From: Malachius bipustulatus
Taxonomy: Eukaryota; Arthropoda; Insecta; Coleoptera; Melyridae
Assembly: GCA_910589415.1 (NCBI GenBank)
Contig: OU342631.1
Span: 8,866,001-8,930,000 of the forward strand
DNA length: 64,000 nucleotides
Direction of reading: 5' to 3'
Position 1 is the stretch's first letter. Each line of letters starts with the position of its first letter. Made by a program: the position numbers and the translations under genes. The notes beneath the pieces were generated by a model that was given only the letters and a program-made list of their open reading frames with translations, was not told where the DNA came from and ran no database searches. Positions 1 through 11,905 of the stretch are shown piece by piece.

Positions 1-599
1 TGCATTCAAGCTGAGGGTGGACATTTCGAACAATTTTTATAGTCTTAAGTTTTGTGATTATCATTTAATTTAAATTTTTATTGTTGATTGTTAATAAAGG
101 TTAAATGCTTGTAACTTCTAAACAAAAACGAATCGGACCCATGTTTATTAAAAAAAATATGTTTAAAATCAAGCAACCTACCATCTGTCAAAGTTTGTCA
201 TAGAGCTTGTAGAACACCCTGTATAGGAAGAAAGCGTACCTTAAACCTATACGCATCGTTGCCAGAGGTGTTTTTCCGCTAAAATAAAAAACAATTTTTG
301 GTGAAAAGAAAATATTTTTTTTGCAACGATGTATCACAAGTTTTGCAAAAACATGATAACGTCATAGACCAAATTTTTTTTGTTGCAAATTTCATCAAAT
401 AATATTCGCAAGATATGAGTAATTAAATAAAATCTGGCAACGTGATAATTTTATTAATTCTATCAATCGTGTCAATTTAGTGAATTTAACTGGACAACTG
501 TCACTTTTGGTCAATATTATAATATTTTTGAACTCAATTTTCTTGATATTGTTGCAAGATAACAGCGGGAACGTATAAAATCTGTTCTTCTTTTTCATC
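1..599. other. AT-rich sequence, no gene seen
   Basis: Only short chance reading frames are present on both strands. There is no recognisable protein, RNA gene or terminal repeat. Confidence 0.5.
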
Positions 600-1090
600 T
601 AGATTCTGGCCTATCGGAATCTAGAATGCCGTATCAGTTGATCTCTCCGTTGTATTCCAGAAAAAACTCCAGAATGAACTCTAGAGTTTTCCTGGAATTC
701 AATGATCTAGCTAGAGTTTCTCGCGCGTCTACTGTAGGTACTGACTAGATCTAGAACATTCGGGAACGTTCGTCTCAACTCTAGAACGTCACTGTCGTCA
801 CCTGTTATAGGGATATGTAAATATGAGAGATGAATCGTCACAAAGAGAGTAGTTCGGCAGCTATTAGAGAAATATCAGTTGGAGAGTTAGAGACAGAAGT
901 GAATGTAATGTTGAATGTTGCAGGAAGTAAGATAGAAGGAAAGTAAAGAAGAAGAGTATAGGTAGTTTGGAATGTGTACTTATGTGAAGTGACAGTTCAG
1001 CTAAAGAAGTGACAAAAAGTGATGATAACCTCCAATTATTGTAATGTAAATGAATAATAAAGACTAAAAATTATTACAATAAACGATCAT
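600..1090 (+). promoter_or_regulatory. Cluster of heat-shock-element-like motifs, possibly part of a repeat
   Basis: Between about 620 and 790 there is a dense run of inverted GAA/TTC pentamers with 2-bp spacing. The best is 754-771, where GAA-CA-TTC-GG-GAA-CG-TTC forms four contiguous alternating units. Imperfect units (TCTAGAA, TTCCAGAA, CTCCAGAA, CTCTAGAA) surround it. A TATA-like stretch (TATAGGGATATGTAAATATG) follows near 806, then a purine-rich segment ending in AATAAAG near 1055. Promoter-like motifs followed by a polyadenylation-like signal would fit a retrotransposon LTR, but I could not define its ends. HSF binding is inferred from motif geometry only. Confidence 0.35.
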
Positions 1091-1668
1091 TAAGATCGTT
1101 CATAAATTAAAAACGTCCCATGCAAGAATATTCTCGAAATTCCCCGCTTAACCGTCAGTAAATTTTTCTTCACGTTTGACTCAGAATTTATATACCCATG
1201 CCGAACGTATTTCGCGTTAAATATTTAAATCGCATTATTATTCATTCCTAAGATTAATCCAAGGTGTTGAAAATACAACCGAAAATCTCTTAATCTCAAT
1301 ACCATTTTTCAATCCGGACGAAGGCCATTCTTATTCCGTATGAACGTGCGGATTTCTGACATCCGTCAAGTTGGGAGATGTTTTACTTAATTCCATATCG
1401 AATTTCATTAAATTAATTGCTTGTTATATTATAATGTTAATCTAATCTGCAGTTGCTGCTGAATTATTGATGTCTCAATTGGCGGCGATGTTCCGTCCTT
1501 CGTGCACGGTTGCTTAGTTTCGATTTATTTAATTGCATATTTTAATAGATGACGTCATAATCATGAGGACGAAAATATCATAATGTTCTTTTCAATGAAA
1601 AGGAGCCACCCCTTTTATAACCCCGCTTAGAGTCAGAATTGGAATATTCGTAAAAAAAATAATCAGAA
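1091..1668. other. No gene seen
   Basis: AT-rich sequence without a supported coding region or repeat boundary. Confidence 0.4.
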
Positions 1669-1845
1669 GTGGGATCATGGGACGCCTCGTTTGAATTACT
1701 TATGAGCAAAAATGTTTTAACAGATTTATTGATGCAGACATCAGACAAGCTGTTCGTCCAAGTTGGAGTACCTCAGGGCGCAACTTCGAGTCCGCTACCT
1801 TTCAACCTTTCAATGGATCACATAACGCCGCACAGGTTCTGGCTT
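1669..1845 (+). pseudogene. Decayed LINE reverse-transcriptase fragment
   Basis: The translation contains VGVPQGATSSPLPFNLSMD, which resembles the conserved reverse-transcriptase block GVPQG-x-x-SPLLFNL-x-MD of non-LTR retrotransposons. The frame then runs into unrelated sequence and ends after a C-run near 1938. The catalytic YADD block is absent. This is a short relic; its clade cannot be told. Confidence 0.35.
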
Positions 1846-1962
1846 ATTATGGTTATAGCCCATCTACGAATTAGCCGCTCTAAAGCAGAATTTCGGTTGG
1901 TGGTGACCGCGGTGACAGATGGAAAGTCATTTTTGCCCCCCCCCCCTTCCCTTGAAGTTTAA

Positions 1963-3827
1963 ATTTAAAGTTAGCGTGATTGTAACAAGCAGTAAGCAGT
2001 GGCGCCTTTTCGTTGGGACGCACTGTATGCTTTCGTCAGTTTTATGTTGAAGTAAGTACCTATACCTGAACTGAATGACTACGAGGAATAACGAACGAAA
2101 CAATTGATATATTAATCTTTCCTGTCTAATTAGAATTAGATAGACGTGCATTTAATTTACTGCCGTACATTACCTTCGCTAATAAAAGAGCTACTGCCTG
2201 TGCGTTTACGTCATCGAAATCCACAATAACAGTCAGTCAGTCAGTAGCTGTACGGTAGAAAAAAAATTGAATGCGTCCCAGAAATCTCCTTGTAACGTCT
2301 AATTAACATTATTTTCATTTGAGATAATCGTCGTTATTTTTTATTATTAACTACCTGCTATTGTTGCGAGCATTGTGCGCGTACTTACTTTTAATTAGTT
2401 CTTAATGTTAAACAGCGAGAAGGTAAAGAAACGTTTCAGTGACGATCAGGTGTTTTGTCGGCGCTGTGCCGCTTTAGTCACGATTATTGGTCACGGTGTC
2501 ACAGATGTAACTCCATGATAATCGTGTCTCATCGTTACGGTTGCCATTATGCGGGATAATCGATTATTTTAACCAAGATGAGGGTGGGTGATCTTGATAA
2601 AAGAAGATGTAGCCAAAAGCCAAAAGTCTCGACTTTGATCACCCGTCATGGTTCTGCAAGCAATTAATTTTTGTTAAATTTGGTGCGTAGATGTGCCTGA
2701 AGAGGTGTGGGCTAGGCTGCAGTTGGTGTTAACGGTGCCACTTTCTATGGTCACTTGCCAAAAGGTATCTTTTCATGTAGAAAATTTATCTAGAACTCCA
2801 AAATGGTGAGTTTTTTGTATTTGAAAGCTCTTGTGATACTTTTTCCTCGAACCACAGTTCTTGACTTCTTGTTAAGTCGCGTGCATGGAGTCTTGGCCCT
2901 TTGAACAAGAGAATCCGTGTATGCATGGCAATCGGGGCAACAGAAGATCTAACCGGCGTTCCTTCTATAGAGCAACCATCCTTGTGGCCCATCCTTGTTT
3001 CTCTGATCTTGGAACGTTGTTTGTCAGTGGGTACCATGACCAGGGGGGGGGGGACTTTGGGAGGGACCAGACTTTGAAGAGTGCGAAAGTCTTACACACC
3101 CTTGTAATAAAGCGAAACAATAAACTCCGGAACTTGGAAAGTCTCGTCAGAAATTGTTGTGGTAGACACTAGACGGGCTTGGCGGGTTTGGGCCACTTCG
3201 GGAAACGAGTTCCACATTTTACTGACAATCTGTTTTCCTTTATTTGGGAAAGTGATCATCTGATCCTGTGAATGCATGGACTCCTCTCAAATGCAACAGC
3301 AGCTTTATTTCACCCATATCTCTTCGCAGTACCAAAGAGAATTCATGTCTCATGAAATCCAGAAGTTTCAAGTTTGTGGAAGAAAGAGGTTGTCAAAACG
3401 GTTACAGCTATCTTCCCTCATGTGCTGCACTGTCTTTAGCGTGAAGGAAAATCCTCTGCTTCTTCCTGTTTTGCATTGTACTCTATCAACTGAAGTCTCA
3501 TCCGGCTTAGATAAAATGCCCAATATTTTTTTTAAGTTCTCCAAGTAACTTGAAGAGTTGCCTTAGTCTAATCGTATAACAGAGGAGAAATGTGTATTGT
3601 TTTTTGCATAGAACTTCTCAGCAGAACCAGACAACTATCAACCTATTGTTTTGCTTTCTCAGGTTTCCACGGTGACGGAGAGAGTCATAAATTTAGAAAT
3701 CAGTTTTCATTTGGAACACCTTCAGACTCTCGAGTGACCACCAGGGCGGTTTTCGGCATAAACCTCGACTTGAAGACTTATCTGACTCACCTCGACCTCA
3801 GGCTCCATAGAGTTCATCCGTAAAGTT
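1963..3827. other. Intergenic sequence, no supported gene
   Basis: Contains a short CAGT repeat near 2230-2246 and a weak inverted pair (TTGGGACGCA near 2014, TGCGTCCCAG near 2272) that could mark a small element. Frames around 2785-3830 are longer and more GC-rich than their surroundings, but I recognise no protein in them. They may be old transposon sequence. Confidence 0.4.
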
Positions 3828-4805
3828 TGTAACGGGTATTTTAATTTGAATAATTCGTGAGTGGATCAGCCCCCAAGTAACCCGTTACTAAGATATTTAA
3901 AAATAATTTTTATTTACAAATTAACTAAATATATACAATAAACCAATTAATATTATCAAGGGCGATGGCGGTTTTAGGTATCTGGCTCCTCTCACTGGAC
4001 GGACAGGCCGCAGTAATCCGAGGTCCCCGTTGGTTTCCGGAACTGATTGACTGCAGCGCTTGGTGATAAGGAGCGGGTCGCCACCAGTCGCCGCTGTACC
4101 TTCAGTAACCCTCGACGCCTCGCTGGTACGCGTCACCCGTTTTACTATACCAGAGCACGCGATTGATTCTTGCGGGCCTCGAATCTCGTCCGCCTGAAGA
4201 ACGGGTGGTAGCAGGCCCCGTGGGTTCTCAGTACAAGCCGCACAGACGAGACCTGCTAGTTAATCCAGGTCTCAATAAGACGTGAGCCTGACAAACTGAA
4301 AATAAAGGAAAATTAATTACTGGTTCTCCGCTCAGAGCTCATTACAACCTGGGCGAGAGTTATGGGACTAGGATAGGCCGACTCAATGCATCGGAATTTC
4401 CCCCTCGGTGCTCTCAGTACACGCACGTCGGTGGCCCGGTCCTGTCCTGTCTCTGGGGGCTCACTACACCCACCAGAGAAATGAAACGCGCGTTGGTCAA
4501 TACCCAGCTCGCGTCTCGTTGCCTGTTTACCCGGTAGGTGGACTCAGTACATCCACCGCGGGGTACTGGCTCCTGCAGGCTCAGTACACCTGGCAGGAGT
4601 TGAATGCTTGATGGTCAATGCCCAAACAAGCACTGTTCGTTCTTCGGATGTCCTCTGCTTTTATAGCTGGCGGTGGAGTGATAAGGCCGCTATCGCCGCC
4701 GCAAAAACTCTGTTTTCCCGCTTTGAACTGATTAAATGTAATAAACTGTCTCTAATAAGTAACTAATTAGAATAATTGTAAACGAAAGCCTCGCATTTTG
4801 TTACA
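3828..4805 (-). mobile_element. Solo LTR of a Gypsy-like retrotransposon (copy 1)
   Basis: Read on the minus strand, the element starts TGTAACAAAATGCGAGGC and ends AAAATACCCGTTACA. It has terminal TGTAAC/GTTACA inverted repeats and is flanked by the 4-bp direct repeat AGTT (3824-3827 and 4806-4809). In its own orientation it carries a TATA box (TATAAAAGCAGAG, near 4665-4653), a GC-rich leader with six hairpins, and an AATAAAA signal near the 3' end. It is homologous at both ends and in the middle to the LTR at 62095-62953. No primer-binding site, gag or pol flanks it, so it is a solo LTR. A 4-bp duplication and TG...CA ends fit the Gypsy superfamily. It lies directly against a LINE relic. Confidence 0.75.
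4208..4599 (-). other. Array of six hairpins with a conserved 9-nt loop (LTR copy 1)
   Basis: On the plus strand the loops lie at 4227-4235, 4338-4346, 4413-4421, 4460-4468, 4543-4551 and 4580-4588. They read CTCAGTACA, CTCATTACA, CTCAGTACA, CTCACTACA, CTCAGTACA and CTCAGTACA. Each is flanked by complementary arms of unrelated sequence, for example CTCTGGGGG/CCCACCAGAG, GGTGGA/TCCACC and CTCCTGCAGG/CCTGGCAGGAG. An outer TAGCAGG/CCTGCTA stem closes the first. On the transcribed strand the loop reads TGTACTGAG. Stems vary while pairing is kept, which suggests selection on structure. Confidence 0.7.
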
Positions 4806-5250
4806 AGTTTGAAGAAGCGCTGGCTGCAAGTAGTTTTAAACATCTCGAAGGCGTTTGACTGAACTTGGCATGGGGTCTGCTAAGTGAACTTTTTTATGGC
4901 CCTACTCCTCAGCTCTGTAAGTGGATCTCCAATTCCCTTTCCTCAATACGTTTCAGATCACCATCTATTCGCACCAACTCGTCAGGAGTGCCACAGGACT
5001 CGGTGTTATCACCCACTTTTTTCCTTCTGTTATACAAACGACCTGCTCAGCTAAATATCAAACCAGATTCATAGCTTCGCCTAAGATCGCTTATGAAATT
5101 ATGTCGTTCACAAGTTTTATCCATCCTTGGACTGATGACTGCTTGTCTTCAGGAACTCGTTATTACTGGTGTAGCCAAGGCAGTTGCTGAAAAGCTGGGA
5201 TTTCTTAACATATCAAAGAATCTGTTGGTGAAATCAAAATAAGGTGCACG
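4806..5250 (+). pseudogene. Decayed Jockey-like LINE reverse transcriptase
   Basis: Three broken frames together resemble Jockey-clade reverse transcriptase. VLNISKAFD near 4833-4859 corresponds to the LDISKAFDxVWH block, and stretches reading WHG and then QLCKWISNSLSS follow. SGVPQDSVLSPTFFLLL near 4981-5031 corresponds to SGVPQGSVLSPTLFLL. Several frameshifts and stops separate the blocks and the YADD motif is not recognisable. The solo LTR at 3828-4805 abuts its left edge and may have inserted into it. Confidence 0.55.
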
Positions 5251-6121
5251 ATGGGTTCTTTCAATACATACTGGTAGTGTTTAATTTGATGATTGTTCTT
5301 AGCAATCAAAACCATGCAGACTTATACCTAAGAGTTAACACCGTTACTCTGAATAGGCAAAAAAAATTGATGAATTTACTGTATGTGTGTAGGTATATCC
5401 TCCTGTAATTTATTATGCTGCCTGCCGTAAGAGATTTGATCGTGACCGTCAAGGAGATAATTACATAACTTGTATAATATGTTGAATGGATGTATTTTTT
5501 TAAGGAAATCACCGTTACTTAATAGCTAGATATCGTATAAAACGGCCACAAAAAATATAAATCCTATTGAGGAAGATTATCGACCTTTGGGTGCTAATTG
5601 TAAAAATGTGCTACTTATTCCAGTCAAGGTCGCCCCGCATGTGGCATGTAAAATGTAAATTGCCCATACCTTTATCCGTCAAAAATTTCAGCGATTTTTT
5701 TTCAGATAAGTAACTGTTAGCTATAATAATTTATGTTTATGTTTCTGCAATGCAAGTTTTATATACCTACCTACCTATAATAGGTATAGGTATTTCATTA
5801 TAGCTGCTCCGGGAATCCTGTTGTAGCTGTCATATTATTATAAACTAAATCGCTAGCGCGTGCGTCATCAGACTGGACTGGTGGACTTTTTATTAATAAT
5901 TATTTTATCAGTTTACGCGTTTGCATAAAAATTACGAGCTTTCAAACTACTCGTACAAGGCAACCTATTCTCGTTCGGACAAAGAGATCTACAAGTTAAC
6001 AACAACATTACAAACGACACACTTCTTTGTACCTAGTGGGTTGCACAATTTTTTTTTAACTCGATACTGGTGGTGTAACGCATTTACAACGTTACAGTTT
6101 ATTTACGCATACTTAACACCA
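5251..6121. other. No gene seen
   Basis: AT-rich sequence with short ACCTACCTA-type runs near 5765-5790. No supported coding region. Confidence 0.4.
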
Positions 6122-7197
6122 ATAATTGAGGAGCGTAGTTCCAAAACTCGTCTTCTCCAAAAATTCAAAAATGGCGCCAAACGGGGGAAATAATGTAACA
6201 TTATCCACATTATCATTTGTCATTGAGAGTTTGTAACAAAACTCGCCTATTCAAGCTTATTTTTTTGATTTTAGATAGCATGTTGTTCCAAAACTTGTCT
6301 TATCCATCAGAGCTGTAGTTCCAAACCCCGTCAACTACATCACAATCTGACAGAAGCAATGTCAGCCTTATCCGCTGAAGCACGTGTGCAATTCAATGAA
6401 TATGTTTTCAAAATGCGTCTTATCCTTATGGGAAATAATAACTACTGATTTAACTATTTTGGATAATATTTTTGTTATTGTTAGTGTTGAAAGCTTTCTT
6501 GGAGAAACCAAGCAGTGGTTTATTTGATTAGTTTATGTGCATTGTAGGTAGTTAAAAGTGCAATGAAAACTAAATTTCAATATAGATCACTGTGTTAATC
6601 CAAAGAAACTGCGGGACTGTGACAATTCTTCTAAAAAACATTTTGGAGAGGATTGGCGTCAAATTCCAGATCTTTAATTTTACTTAAATGCCATAGACAC
6701 TCTGATTAACAACGAGGCCATAATAGAAGAAGAAACACAACAGAATGAAGATGTTTATGAAGATGATGATATTGATAAAAGGATACAGCGATAACAGTAT
6801 ACCTACCAAAAAATAGCAATTGATATAAGTTTAAAAAATTAAAAGAATACTGTTTTCGGTTTTTTTTTTTTGTTCAAATCGAGCTTCAAAAAATATAAAT
6901 ATTATTATTCAATAAAAACTTGAGCTTAACTAGGCATTTATTTATTTCCAAATCCAGTCTTATCCAAATTTATTTTCCAAAACTAGCCTAATCCAACAAT
7001 TTTTATTTATTTTTTCAGAAATTAAAAAATAAAAACATTTTTCCTTACACATAGCAGATTCTACTTAAAAATAAACGTAATCTATGGTATTCTTATCTTT
7101 CTGGAATCTTTGCAGTACTGTCCAACAGTTTTTTAGAAATTCTGACTTTTCACTTATTGTGGACAAGACGAGTTTTGGAACTACGCTCCTCAATTAT
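6122..7197. mobile_element. Non-autonomous DNA transposon with ~33-bp terminal inverted repeats
   Basis: The ends are perfect inverted repeats, starting ATAATTGAGGAGCGTAGTTC at 6122 and ending with the complement at 7197; they match for about 33 bp. A motif like TTCCAAAACTNGTCTTATCC occurs at both ends and recurs inside (about 6289, 6316, 6408, 6947, 6972). This gives subterminal repeats typical of transposase-binding sites. No transposase frame is visible in the 1.08 kb. I could not identify an unambiguous target-site duplication, so the superfamily is unknown. Confidence 0.65.
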
Positions 7198-8840
7198 AGA
7201 ATATTGTTCTCTTGAGCTAAAATTATTAGCGACCTTTTTCTTAAAAGTATCGCGTTTAAATTCACGGACCCTTTGCCCGTGTCAGAAAGCATCACCTGAA
7301 AGGTGCGTCGCACGTACGAAAAGCGGCGTTTACGTGGAAGTCGATGAAGACGGACCTACGACGCGTACCTGGAAGAGATAAGCGTCGGGAGATCATAATC
7401 ATAGCAGGCTCGGGCGTGAAGGTGGACGGACGCGTGGAGCTACAATGCGAAAAGCTCACCTGTTGAATCTACCTTACCTAAGTTGCATTATTACATTTGA
7501 GTACAATAATTATAAATTATCGGTGTTTTTAATGAGCAAAGTTATGATAGAATTGATAAAATGAATAGTGGAGATTGGTTCCTTGGGTTTTGGTGGTGAT
7601 TCTTGAGTGTTACTTGTCTTGGGTTCTGGAGTTACATAAAAAACAGGTGGTTGTCTTCGCAGGGATGGATCACTTCCATTTTATTGTTCATCTAAGATAT
7701 TGTTTCATGAAATCGGAGTTGCGTGATACAAAAACGTCCAAAAACAATCCCAAGGTAGAGGTGGGAAAATCCCAAGGGAGGGGCTATAAAAAATCAGTTT
7801 GTCACTGTAAGCTTGGCGATTTTCAACAGTAGATCGATCTCTCAAATTAACTTACCGACTGAATTAGGTACAAAGATATTGTTACGGATCTCACACTTAT
7901 AAAATCACTACTAAAGTCTGCAAGTGTCTTTATTCTCCAACACAAATACAACTTATAAACTTCTAAGTAACCTCTAAATCTAAATAGTCAGCGGTGCTCC
8001 TGTCTCCACTCACAGATATTACAGCACTTAATGCATAAAAGAGTGAAATGCAGCAATGCAGGTCAATAAGTATAAAGCACATAAAGTGCAATTACTAGCC
8101 TGTTGGTGGGGTCGGAGAATTCCTCCATCGCCCTAACAGTTGTCATGATGGCAGTGCCCGAAACTCCAACTAGAGACTAGAAAGTTTGCTTCCGCATCCA
8201 ACAGCAGAGCCTTCCAGAGTACCAGAACAAGCACAAACACGTGTTTCGTTCTACTGGAACTCATCAGTGTGCTGCATCTGGAGTATCCGGAGGATGCTGT
8301 CGGATGAATGGAAGTTGGCCCCTCTTAAGCCAAGAATTAACACGGATCTCCGTGTGTTGTAAATAGAGCGACATCTAGCGGTCAGTCTAAAGAACTAGCC
8401 GTGAGTTCACTCTAAGTTAATTGCAGTTCCAGACACCACCAGTTACCAACACCAGTTGCAGTTACAACACACTATTTTGGTATTTAGTAGAACTGATCAG
8501 TGATCACACTGTCCGTCAATGTGTCATTCCTGGGACGTGACTGGAACTGTCGCGAAAGTGTCATTTCCTTGAATGGGACTAAGTCATTATAAAAAAATTT
8601 AAACAAACAAGAGATATGAAACTAGAATAATTCTAGTTCGAGAGTGGTCTCGTTATATTATGAAGAGATTTGCCATTATTATGGAAACGCAGGTTAATGT
8701 CCACTCGATGACATCGGAAAAGGAAACGGACCCCAAAGCTATCGTAAAAATTATTAATCGATCATTAAATCGAAGCTCGAATGACGGTCTTCGAACTATC
8801 GATCGTCGTCGATATTAAGGAAGTTGAATAAACAGTGATT
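7198..8840. other. Intergenic, with a GC-richer patch and a probable repeat
   Basis: A GC-richer stretch at about 7260-7460 is open in one frame but resembles nothing I know. From about 7880 (TGTTACGGATCTCACAC) to about 8470 the minus strand has a promoter-to-polyA look, ending with AATAAAGACACTTGC near 7935. This could be another LTR-type repeat, but I cannot show matching ends or a duplication. A 52-codon frame at 8660-8818 has no recognisable homology. Confidence 0.3.
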
Positions 8841-8914
8841 GGCGTGGCCTAGTGGTTAACACCGCTAACCCACGGAGCCATAGATCGCGGGTTCGAAACT
8901 CAGCTCGGCCCGCA
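8841..8914 (+). repeat. tRNA-like sequence, probably a SINE head or tRNA relic
   Basis: Contains a box-A-like TGGCCTAGTGG (8845-8855) and, 35-40 bp later, a box-B-like GGTTCGAAACT, the spacing expected of a tRNA-derived Pol III promoter. The acceptor and T stems do not pair properly, so this is not a functional tRNA. It is most simply a tRNA-derived SINE fragment. Confidence 0.4.
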
Positions 8915-10939
8915 TTACTTTTCAGATTCAGAATATCTATGGAAAGTAAAACAAGTGATCGAAGATCTTACAGGCTATATTTAAAAATTGTGTTTGGCAA
9001 ATGCCTATAACGACCACCATTTTCCTGAAAAATATATTCGACACTACCACCGGAAATATTTGAAGGTAAATAAAATTACACGTTTGGAAAAGTCCTGAAA
9101 CAGGTCAGCGCTTGGATACCCCACGGGAGGAATGCGGTATTGAAAAATGGGTCTTGGTGCCCAATTTATAATAAAATTAGGAAATGCGGATATTAAAAAA
9201 AAAGTGATGCGTGCACTTACGTTTATCAATGATTATTTCTTGAATAGTTCAAGTGTGATGAGGAGTTATGCGTGAATTAATTATTTGCGAGTTGCGGATG
9301 ATTAAAAATGCTAATGTGAAATGGGGAAGAGCGACGCCGGAAGCCGCGTCTAGACACTCTCGTTGCGGGACGTCTCGATTCCGAATTCTCTAAAATTGCG
9401 GTACTGCTAGGCTAGTGATAGGCCCTACTCTTTGTTTGGATTACGTGATCCTGTGTTGTAGGTAGATTACCCCTACGCACAGAGATGGACTCGGAATAAG
9501 GACAAAATTGAAAGGAGAGTAAAAAATCAAAAGTTGGACGCAACAGTGTCAATTTTATTTTGAATCGGGACCAAAGTTATCGTGTTATCGACCTTTCGCT
9601 CGTCATCAAACAATTTTTTTACGAGCCTCTTTTTTTTAATTAGGCAAAGACGTTATTAAAGTCGAACTTGCGATTTTTTTCCTAATTTATGCTGATTTGT
9701 TTTTTATTGGTAGCTATTTTAGTTACTCAAATTAGTATTACGTCTCTAGGTAATATTTTCGTTGATTTATTTTTAGTTTTAAGTTGAATGGATGGATGGC
9801 TTCTTCGCAGAAGTTTGAGCAAATAAAATTGAAATTTGCATAAGCTTTGCGTCAACACTTTTTCCGCATAATTATTAATGGTACCAAAGAACGATATGGT
9901 AAACCCAATCTAAAAATAATACTTCAGATAAATATTGATTAATTATTAGTAGTGTAATTTTTTGAATAAATTTTGAAAGATTGCATGAATATTTCGGCAT
10001 TAGTGTTGTAGTGTTGATTTATAATTCTCTTCCTGCTCTTAGGTAGGTATATTATAAAGGTAAGGTAGGTAGGTACTGACATTGATTGTTTAAGTGATTT
10101 TTCAGCTCGCGCAAACCTCGCAATTTCGGAATTAAGTAAGCTTTTATAAAATTATTGTCAGTTTTATGATCGCCGCTAATGTTTGTCATTTGATTTGTAA
10201 AAATAGAGCCTTGGAAAGTCAGTGGTGTTGGTGTTGGTGTATTAACTTTTTTGGTTGCCGGTAATCATCGTAATGTCCACCTTATCGAAATATGCAAATT
10301 CGGCGGCTTTTTTATTATTTCCTGCATTGCATTTAAAAAAAAAGTCTCCGATATATTGCTATTGAAACGTTTTATTAACGTGCCCGTTGATTATTGAATG
10401 TCATTGATCAGATGGGTTATGTGGTGCAATGTCAACGACTTCTTTAACATGCTCTCATAAAAATATGCTAATCTCTCTAACAGAACATATTTTTTCACTT
10501 GGCATCAACCGTCATCGCTCCGAACCATTGATCACTCGCCGTTCGTGAATATAATTATCCTTGTCTCGTAATCTATGCAAAAAAAAATCAATATCCGATA
10601 TCGATTCCTTATTCATTTTTCTTCTTTATTATTGTAAGAAGCAGTCAGTAGGTATGAGACATAGAAAAGTTTTTAATTTAGTTTTAGGTGGAAATTTTAA
10701 GTGTTGGGTGCAGTATCGCGGTATCTTTCAATGATTGCATACATTGACATTGACATTAATTTTAGGCTACCTACTCGTATCTTAATAATAATTATTATTG
10801 TTAAACTTGAGGTCTTAATTGATTGGGAAGAATTGAACGAAATTATGTCTGAAAAAAGGGTTGGACTGGTACAGATGGCCCAAAGTGGCAAATATGTATG
10901 GCAAATACGGGAGCTGGTATGGGTCATCCTTTTATAAAA
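8915..10939. other. No gene seen
   Basis: AT-rich sequence with scattered short frames. Because NudC lacks its N-terminal exons here, this stretch may be NudC intron or upstream sequence, but I could not find those exons in it. Confidence 0.35.
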
Positions 10940-11905
10940 AAAATTACAAATTTTCACGACCTCTGAGACCCTAGAGCCACCGGCAGGTCAAGATCTTCGT
11001 AAGAAAATCTTTCTACTTACGAAAATTCAATTTTTATGGAATAAAATTTTATTTGAGTAAATTCTCATATTGATAAGGCCTTCAGGGGCGATTTATTAAA
11101 ATATTACAAGCAAAGATGACAGATTCTCAAGACCTCTGAGGCCGAATTCCCTTAGAGCCACCGGCAGGCAAAATTTTCGTAAGAAAACTTTTCTACTTGC
11201 GAAAATTCAATTTTTATGGGATAAAATTTTATTTCCCCAAGTTCTTATATTTTTTGGGCCTTCAGGGGTGATTTATAAAAATATTACAGAAAATAGTGAC
11301 AGATTTTCAAGACCTCCAAAAGGGCAAAAGCCCCTAGAATCACCGAAGGGCAAAGATCTTCGTAATGAAACCTTTCTACTTACGAAAATTCAATTTTTAT
11401 CAAATAAAATTTCATTTCCGCAATTTCTCATATTGATTGGGCCTAAGGGGCGATTTTAAAAATATTATAAAAAAAAGGTGACAGATTCTCAAGACCTCTG
11501 AGGCCGAAAGCCCCTAGAGCCATCGGCAGGCCAAAATTTTCGCAAGAAAACCTTTCTATTTACGAAAATTCAATTTTTATGGAATAGAATTTTAATTACC
11601 TACACAAGTTCTCATATTGCTTGGGCCTTAAGGAGGGATTTATATTGCAAAAAGGTGACAGATTTTCAACACCTCCAAAGGGCAAAAACCCCCAAAGTCG
11701 CCGGCAGGCCAAGATCTTCATAAGAAAATCTTTCTACTTACGAAAATTCAATTTTTATGGAATAAAATTTTATTTCCGCAAGCTTTCATGTTGATTGGGC
11801 CTCCAGGAGCAATTTATTGAAATATTACAAAAAAACATGATAGATCTTCAGAACCTCTGAGGGCCAAAAGTCCCTAGAGCCGCCTTTGGGATTTCTTATA
11901 AAAAT
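10940..11905 (+). repeat. Tandem array of ~178-bp units
   Basis: Six anchors of the type GACCTCTGAGGCC lie near 10958, 11131, 11311, 11492, 11671 and 11851, giving periods of 173-181 bp and roughly five units. Each unit includes a CCGGCAGG block, a TTCGTAAGAAAA...CTTACGAAAATTC inverted motif, ATTCAATTTTTATGGAATAAAATTTTATTTC, and ends ATATTACAAAAA. Units are diverged by point changes. The array lies just upstream of the visible NudC exons, possibly in its intron. Confidence 0.85.

Noticed and set aside
2010..2281. Small transposon between TTGGGACGCA and TGCGTCCCAG
   Set aside because: The inverted match is about 10 bp and no flanking duplication is visible.
3921..4611. Two ~70-codon frames in the LTR at 3828-4805
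   Set aside because: They run through the hairpin leader; no conserved counterpart exists in the homologous LTR copy.
7880..8473. Third LTR of the same kind (starts TGTTACGGATC)
   Set aside because: The ends do not match each other well and no duplication was found; it is noted only as a probable repeat.
8841..8914. Functional tRNA gene
   Set aside because: Boxes A and B are present, but the acceptor and T stems do not pair and no proper anticodon arm can be drawn, so it is listed as a tRNA-like repeat.
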